10,852 nucleotides of DNA from the NCBI GenBank assembly GCA_036397975.1, contig DASWHW010000170.1:1-10852 (forward strand), written 5' to 3'. The notes below the pieces were generated by a model. It searched no databases. It worked only from the letters and a program-made list of their open reading frames with translations, and was not told the origin of the DNA. The position numbers and the translations under genes are program-made. The DNA comes from SZUA-287 sp036397975 (GTDB taxonomy: Bacteria > Bacteroidota > Ignavibacteria > UBA10030 > UBA6906). Positions 6,716 to 10,852 of the stretch are shown piece by piece (within the stretch, counting starts at the first letter, position 1; each line of letters starts with the position of its first letter).

Positions 6716-8187
6716 AAGCTAGCCCCCCCCCCGTTACCGGTTACGTTGTTGGCAGCCTCTTGCTTTGCGTCGGCAATGAAACAGCATTAGCTCAGTTCTA
6801 CAACGTCCAGATGCCTGTCGCTGGCTATGTGACTATCCACTACGACAGCGCAACCAGTCTCAGCTATTCCATCCATGCCGGCTCTCGTGTTCATGCGAAG
6901 ATTGTTAATCCGGTTAAGAAGGACACAAGTGTAACTGCCCGACTACGCCTGCAATCCAACCTCGCACATGAGTGGTGCCAGTGCACTTCGTCTCCGCAGG
7001 ATTGTTTTCCCGCAACTTTGTACCGCTACGAGCGGGATACTACGCACACTGCTTCAGAATGGCAGTTCTCTCTCGGTGGTGTTTTGCCCAATGAAATAGT
7101 AGCCCTTGCCTGCTCTACCATTTTCCCCCCAACATCACAACCGATAGGGATGGTGATGATCGGCTCAGGTGACCCCGACACAGTTGGGCAAACCCTCGTC
7201 TGGAGGAGAAGTTTCTGGCTCGGCTCCGATTGGGATTGTACCTACAGATTTCGTCAGGAAGTGTACCTAAGCATTGTCCTCAGTCCCGATACCGTAGTCC
7301 GCTTTGCGAGTCTCGATTCTAATAACGTGTACCCGTATTATCCTGCCATCAGGAACGATACGGTTACCGCGGGAGTAAAAAAGAGGTACATGGATCTGGA
7401 AGCAAAGGCAGCCTATGGTGACTCTCTGTTGCGTGATTACTTCATCAAGGTAGAGAAGCCGCAGCTTGTCGACAGCGGCGGACACTCGCATGATAGCACA
7501 AGACCGCTTGGAACTTATCGCGTGGCGAAGGTAAGCGGGAGCGGGTTTGATATTATTGATTCATCTTTCACGCGTAAGACCGATAGCACCGGAGGAGTGA
7601 AGTTCAGATATCTTGCATCTCAGTTCGGAGGGAGCGAAAGAATAAAGGCAAAGCTTGTGAGTGATACGACCAAGACCGATACGTTGACCTTGACGACTCG
7701 TGTTCCGGGACTGCAACTTCTGCCCGAAGGTACAAATTATGTGAAAGTGGGTGGAACGTGTAGACATCATGGTCCCTCCGACAGAACAGACGTTGCTGAC
7801 TCGTGCAAACAACGGGACCACAATCACAATGCTTCACAAGTCGTGCGTGATTCTCTACCTTTGATGGTGAGTGTTTGGGTTGACACTTTGGGGCAGGATA
7901 CCTTGTTCATCAACGACATCAGTTTGCCGTATGGCGGGTTGTTTGATCACAAAGGCAGCCGAAATTGGCAAACCCCGCACAGCACACATAGAGAAGGCTT
8001 AGATGTAGACATCAGAACGGCAATTCCAGGAGAGCGAGACGGGGTAGAAGTGCGGAATGCGCAAGGTAAATGGGTTGGTAATGACAAGTTCGAAAAGCTT
8101 TGCAAGAAGTATGGAGTTAAGAAACCCGACGGACACGATAAGGGCACAGGCAATGAGCACTACCATCTATATTATTGGGAGCCATGA
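6713..8187 (+). CDS. Secreted LAS-type (M15/M74-like) metallopeptidase, copy 2; N-terminus out of frame at C10 tract
   Basis: The enzyme frame reads to TGA 8185-8187. The best start, ATG 6713, is displaced by a C10 run (6723-6732) and in its own frame stops at 6788-6790 after 25 codons. With 11 C it reads MKLAPPPVTGYVVGSLLLCV and continues to a cleavage site ALA before QFY, a plausible signal peptide. The mature protein has an unrecognised beta-rich N-terminal half, LVDSGGHSH, the conserved KTDSTG block, and an intact C-terminal peptidase segment. This segment has NDISLPYGGLFDHKG, HREGLDVD (H-x6-D) and GNEHYHLYYWEP (HxH), together the zinc and catalytic pattern of the LAS superfamily (D-Ala-D-Ala peptidases, MepA, lysostaphin). 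The likely role is extracellular or periplasmic cleavage of peptide cross-links; the substrate is inferred. The next gene starts 3 bases after the stop. Confidence 0.82.
6723..6732 (+). repeat. C10 homopolymer tract in peptidase copy 2
   Basis: Ten C residues follow ATG AAG CTA G. With ten C the ATG frame stops at 6788-6790; with nine it also stops early; with eight or eleven it joins the enzyme frame through a signal peptide. Both modules therefore read as OFF here, and copy 1 needs a different tract length from copy 2. Confidence 0.85.
7576..7704 (+). repeat. Conserved middle block of peptidase gene, copy 2
   Basis: This is the counterpart of 5108-5236, with the same length and a predicted product identical at 40 of 43 residues. 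The sharp edges against divergent flanks suggest recombination or strong local constraint. Confidence 0.8.
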
Positions 8188-8190
8188 GAC

Positions 8191-9117
8191 ATGAAGAAAC
8201 TAGAATTACTTTTGCTATTATCGACTTTGTCCGTTATGGGTACAACTGCTCAAGAAGAAGACAGTGCGTCAGTCACCTATTCACCAACTCTGGGTGTTTA
8301 TCTACTACAATACGGAGCGGAAGGACAGACTTACGTTGACACGTTGGAGCCTGCCACGAAGATAGACCCAGTTGTCAGTTGTGATGTCACTTTTGACAAC
8401 TTGACTAACCTTTACACATATTCATATATCTTATCGCTTCTTCCATCAAGTCAACAGTATCTTGTTTCATTTCAGCTGTTCTATTCGGCAGATATTCAAG
8501 GAAGGCAAAAGCCAAGCTCGAGATGGGACATATTTGATATTCCAGGGCAGAAGAATACTGAGTGGTCAAATACAAACATCCATAGTTCTGGCCTACACTC
8601 GGATACGACAGACATTAGACCAGGCGGTTCCATGAGTGGGTTTTCATACAAGAGTGATGGACTTCCAATCATCATTAACGGCTATTTTGAAGGTAACGTA
8701 CCGGGTTTAGCATTTTCTGCTGAGCCTCCGACACGAATGCACGAATTGTTGTCTCCGATTCTTGCTTTCCCAAACAACACTGTCATTCGCCGCACACTCG
8801 GCCCGAAAGATCCCCCCACCCCCTTTATCGCGCTCGACTTTCTCGATACGCTTATCTCCATGGCGCAGGAAGCGTTGAGTCTTGGATGGATTGAAGAGAC
8901 CTATGGCGAGAAAATTATGAACGACCTTAATGACGCCAGAGAAAAAATAGAGGAAAGTCCCGAAGACGCAAAAGAAATACTCGAGGCTCTCATCCCCTAC
9001 ATCATCGACGATGGATGCGATTGGGCACCGCCCGATCCATCCCAATATCATCTCACGTCGGAAGGCTGCGCGCTGCTGCGCTACAATGTGGAGTATTTAA
9101 TCGAACAAATCGAGTAA
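8191..9117 (+). CDS. Secreted FIMAH-like partner protein, copy 2
   Basis: This 308-residue exported protein has a signal peptide MKKLELLLLLSTLSVMGTTA cut near QEED. Residues about 25-190 are beta-rich with RPGGSMSGFSYKSDGLPIII, echoing copy 1 but otherwise much diverged and longer. Residues 211-308 are the helical FIMAH-like module, differing from copy 1 at two of 98 positions (M to I, V to A). Good Shine-Dalgarno GGAG (8178-8181) lies inside the end of the peptidase gene, and the ATG is 3 bases after that gene's stop, so translational coupling is likely. No catalytic motif is recognised. The constant C-terminus with a variable N-terminal domain suggests a shared anchor or docking module attached to different binding domains, which is inference. 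Confidence 0.86.
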   Translation: MKKLELLLLLSTLSVMGTTAQEEDSASVTYSPTLGVYLLQYGAEGQTYVDTLEPATKIDPVVSCDVTFDNLTNLYTYSYILSLLPSSQQYLVSFQLFYSADIQGRQKPSSRWDIFDIPGQKNTEWSNTNIHSSGLHSDTTDIRPGGSMSGFSYKSDGLPIIINGYFEGNVPGLAFSAEPPTRMHELLSPILAFPNNTVIRRTLGPKDPPTPFIALDFLDTLISMAQEALSLGWIEETYGEKIMNDLNDAREKIEESPEDAKEILEALIPYIIDDGCDWAPPDPSQYHLTSEGCALLRYNVEYLIEQIE

Positions 9118-9223
9118 ACCTCCTGAAGAAAATATCAAATCCCAACAGTATGGTGGCAAGGAACAAGCAAATCTCAAATCCTAAATCCCAAGCACCATGG
9201 GGTCAGAATCCTAATACCTGAGC
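8820..9223 (+). repeat. 3' conserved block of module, copy 2
   Basis: This is the second copy of 6204-6610, covering the FIMAH-like coding end and the A/C-rich tail to CTAATACCTGAGC (9211-9223), where similarity stops sharply. The short convergent spacer 9118-9254 between this gene and the porin gene shows no convincing terminator hairpin. Confidence 0.85.
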
Positions 9224-9254
9224 TCCTGCGACTAACTGAAACAGCGACGATCGT

Positions 9255-10424
9255 TCAGAAATACGCCGCGAAGCCGAATTGTAAGCCCGCTGTCTCAACG
9301 GTCGGAGTACCTACCGCATCCCTCGTCCATCGGCGGATGTAGTTGGCTTTAAAAACAAAATTCTCCGCCGGTCGAAAGCCAAGTCCGACCGTCAAGCCGG
9401 TAATGTCATCGAGAATAGCCGAACCGTCGAAGAGAAACGTGCCGCGGTTGAAGTCGATGAATTCTCCGCGGACGACCGCATTAAGCCGGGCGTCGGGGAA
9501 CATCCAAACGGTCCCTGTGAGTATCCTGTAGGAAACATCGGCGAAGAACCCCCATTGTCTGTTCCCATATATTTCCGTGATATTCGTCGGGACATCGATG
9601 CTGTTGAACGCTGCTTCTCCTCGCAAAGCAAAGTCCTCGTAGGATAAAGCAAGATCGAAGGCGAAAGTCGTGAGATTCCGCTTTTCGTCTACCGTTTCGC
9701 CTTCCACACGGAATGAATTATAGACTCCGGTATAGAAAGAAACACCTAACTCTCCAACAGAATGCCGCATTGCAACACGACCGCTGTAGGCAGGCAGTCC
9801 GTTGTTATCCTCCTTGAACAGATTCTCTCCCTTTCCGGACGGAAGGAACGTCCTCCCTTCCGCATTTAAAATAACGTTATCGCTGAGTCCGTTGGTGATG
9901 AAGGCGGCATACGAAAAAGAAAGCCCGGAACCGAGCGGTCTCTTCCCATGAAAACCTGCCCCGACCTCTGAGAATGTTGAGGGAATGATCATGGTCGAGA
10001 CCAGAGGTCTGTCGACAATATCCCATTTTGGCGAATCGTGATTCTGATTGAAAAGTCCGAGAGGGACAAGTATGACCCCACCGCGAAGAGTCAGCTCACG
10101 AAAAAGCTCAACGTCGACCTGCGCCGTCTCCAACGCAATCTCTTCTGTTCCATGCTCGAACTCCAACTCTGCAAGAAACTTGATCCGGGGTGCGATGGAA
10201 GAGTAGAGAAAGATATTAAAGCGCCGCAGTTCCAGCGAGAGGCCCTCGGTCACTCCATCCTCGGAGAAGTAATTGGAGTTTCCTTCCAGGTATCCGCCGA
10301 TTGACGTGCCAAGAGCACGAGTGATAAACGGACGCTGGTAGACAGCTTCTTGCGAGGATGGAGCAACACCGGTCGAGTCCTCCTGTCCGTGGACGGAAAC
10401 ACAAGAAAACAACAACAGTATCAT
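9255..10424 (-). CDS. Outer-membrane porin, phosphate-selective porin O/P-like
   Basis: This 389-residue protein starts MILLLFSCVSVHGQEDS, a short signal peptide. It then shows amphipathic beta-strands typical of a barrel: SIGGYLEGNSNYF, RRFNIFLYSS and IKFLAELEFEHG. It also carries the segment LRGGVILVPLGLFNQNHD followed by DRPLVSTMIIPSTFSEVGAG, characteristic of OprO/OprP-like porins. It ends LQFGFAAYF, with the terminal phenylalanine expected of the BAM signal. The frame is open further upstream to 10565 but that part overlaps the Rieske gene, so it is rejected. Either ATG 10424 or TTG 10433 (giving MKTMILLLF, overlapping the Rieske stop) could be the start. It is probably in one operon with the Rieske gene. 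Solute specificity cannot be read. Confidence 0.87.
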   Translation of the reverse strand: MILLLFSCVSVHGQEDSTGVAPSSQEAVYQRPFITRALGTSIGGYLEGNSNYFSEDGVTEGLSLELRRFNIFLYSSIAPRIKFLAELEFEHGTEEIALETAQVDVELFRELTLRGGVILVPLGLFNQNHDSPKWDIVDRPLVSTMIIPSTFSEVGAGFHGKRPLGSGLSFSYAAFITNGLSDNVILNAEGRTFLPSGKGENLFKEDNNGLPAYSGRVAMRHSVGELGVSFYTGVYNSFRVEGETVDEKRNLTTFAFDLALSYEDFALRGEAAFNSIDVPTNITEIYGNRQWGFFADVSYRILTGTVWMFPDARLNAVVRGEFIDFNRGTFLFDGSAILDDITGLTVGLGFRPAENFVFKANYIRRWTRDAVGTPTVETAGLQFGFAAYF

Positions 10425-10429
10425 TGTTT

Positions 10430-10852
10430 TCAATTGGCAAACTCTCGTTGATGAATTAGAATCGTTTCGTTTTCTGTTGTCACATGAAATCTCGTCAAAT
10501 TCTTTGTCGCAGGGGATGAGGTCACCTTGCCGTCGGGTGAGTAGGTGCTGCCGTGACATGGACACTCAAGAGAATCGTCATACGGAGACACCTCGCACCC
10601 TTTGTGGGTACACTGGAGAAGGACAGCAGCGTACAAGTCATTGTTGAACCGGCGTAGGTAGATTGGGTAGCGAAAGCCTTCCGGTTGGACAAGGACGAAT
10701 GTAGTTTCTGCAAACGCACTTTTTGCTATTGCGATCGCTTCGCCTTTTCTTCTGTACGTTGCAAGAGGAAGAGATGAGCACCCTTGGATGAATCCGGCAG
10801 CAACCATTCCAGTCACACTCCCGCAGGCAATTTTCAGAAACTCCTTTCTTTT
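10430..10852 (-). CDS. Rieske [2Fe-2S] lipoprotein, 5' end just outside window
   Basis: The visible frame runs 140 codons from the right edge to TGA 10430-10432. It begins KRKEFLKIACGSVTGMVAAG followed by FIQGC, which resembles a Tat- or Sec-type signal with a lipobox-like cysteine at about residue 25. The initiator is probably immediately outside the window, so the GTG at 10816 is not taken as the start. The Rieske cluster motifs are CTHKGC (81-86) and CPCHGSTYSPDGKV (97-110). C81, H83, C97 and H100 should bind the cluster, with C86 and C99 forming the usual disulfide of high-potential Rieske proteins. It would act as a periplasmic or membrane-bound electron carrier. No cytochrome b or oxidase subunit is visible nearby, so its redox partner is unknown. 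The porin gene follows after 5 bases. Confidence 0.9.
   Translation of the reverse strand, partial: KRKEFLKIACGSVTGMVAAGFIQGCSSLPLATYRRKGEAIAIAKSAFAETTFVLVQPEGFRYPIYLRRFNNDLYAAVLLQCTHKGCEVSPYDDSLECPCHGSTYSPDGKVTSSPATKNLTRFHVTTENETILIHQREFAN

Larger units (their letters stand above)
6614..6732 (+). repeat. Leader repeat, module copy 2
   Basis: This is the second copy of the stem-loop, Shine-Dalgarno, ATG and C10 leader (first copy 4129-4246). It begins directly after the end of unit 1, so transcripts from unit 1 could read into it. Compared with copy 1 the codon before the C run has changed, adding one base, which moves the in-frame tract length to 8 or 11. Confidence 0.9.
4129..9223 (+). repeat. 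Head-to-tail tandem duplication of a two-gene secreted module
   Basis: Unit 1 spans about 4129-6610 and unit 2 about 6614-9223. Both have the same order: stem-loop leader, C10 tract, LAS-type peptidase gene, FIMAH-like partner gene, A/C-rich tail ending CTAATACCTGAGC. The end of unit 1 abuts the leader of unit 2 with essentially no spacer. Identity is very uneven. Leader, a 129-base block in the peptidase gene and the last roughly 400 bases are nearly identical, whereas the N-terminal parts of all four proteins are hardly alignable. This suggests an older duplication with recombination or gene conversion maintaining selected blocks, or diversifying selection on the rest. Confidence 0.85.

Noticed and set aside
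10425..10565. N-terminal extension of the porin frame up to 10565
   Set aside because: It overlaps the Rieske coding sequence in another frame and puts a signal peptide in the middle of the protein; starts at 10424 or 10433 fit the signal peptide.

Overview
The window looks like a chromosomal segment from the Bacteroidota/Chlorobiota/Ignavibacteriota (FCB) group. Three things suggest this: a TonB-dependent receptor with an N-terminal carboxypeptidase-regulatory-like domain, a Ppx with a fused HD-type C-terminus, and a TAnnTTTG-type promoter upstream of ppx. No species can be named from sequence alone. No tRNA, rRNA, CRISPR array, transposase or integrase was seen, and no gene-free stretch exceeds about 300 bases.

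Left part (1-4115, all minus strand). This reads right to left as ppx (exopolyphosphatase family with HD domain), a CHAD-domain protein, sixA (phosphohistidine phosphatase) and then, after a 76-base gap, the 5' part of a TonB-dependent outer-membrane receptor that leaves the window at base 1. ppx, CHAD and sixA are tightly packed (14-base gap, then an ATGA overlap) and form a credible polyphosphate-related operon. It is driven from a promoter at about 4086-4115.

Middle part (about 4124-9223, plus strand). This is a head-to-tail tandem duplication of a two-gene secreted-protein module of about 2.5 kb. Each unit has a leader with two stem-loops, a strong Shine-Dalgarno site, an ATG start followed almost at once by a run of ten C residues, a secreted LAS-type (M15/M74-like) metallopeptidase, and a tightly linked secreted partner with a FIMAH-like helical C-terminus. 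In both units the C10 run puts the ATG out of frame with the signal peptide and the enzyme. Copy 1 would need 9 (or 12) C and copy 2 would need 11 (or 8), so both read as OFF. Copy 1 also has a second frame break at an A7 run, beyond which another frame encodes the missing zinc-site HxH motif. The copies are mosaic: leader, a 129-base middle block and the 3' roughly 400 bases are nearly identical, while the rest has diverged strongly. This is the most interesting part of the window: a candidate slipped-strand, phase-variable, duplicated peptidase/partner locus.

Right part (9255-10852, minus strand). A Rieske [2Fe-2S] lipoprotein-like gene, cut off at its extreme 5' end by the window edge, is followed after 5 bases by an outer-membrane porin of the phosphate-selective porin type. 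The pair converges on the duplicated module.
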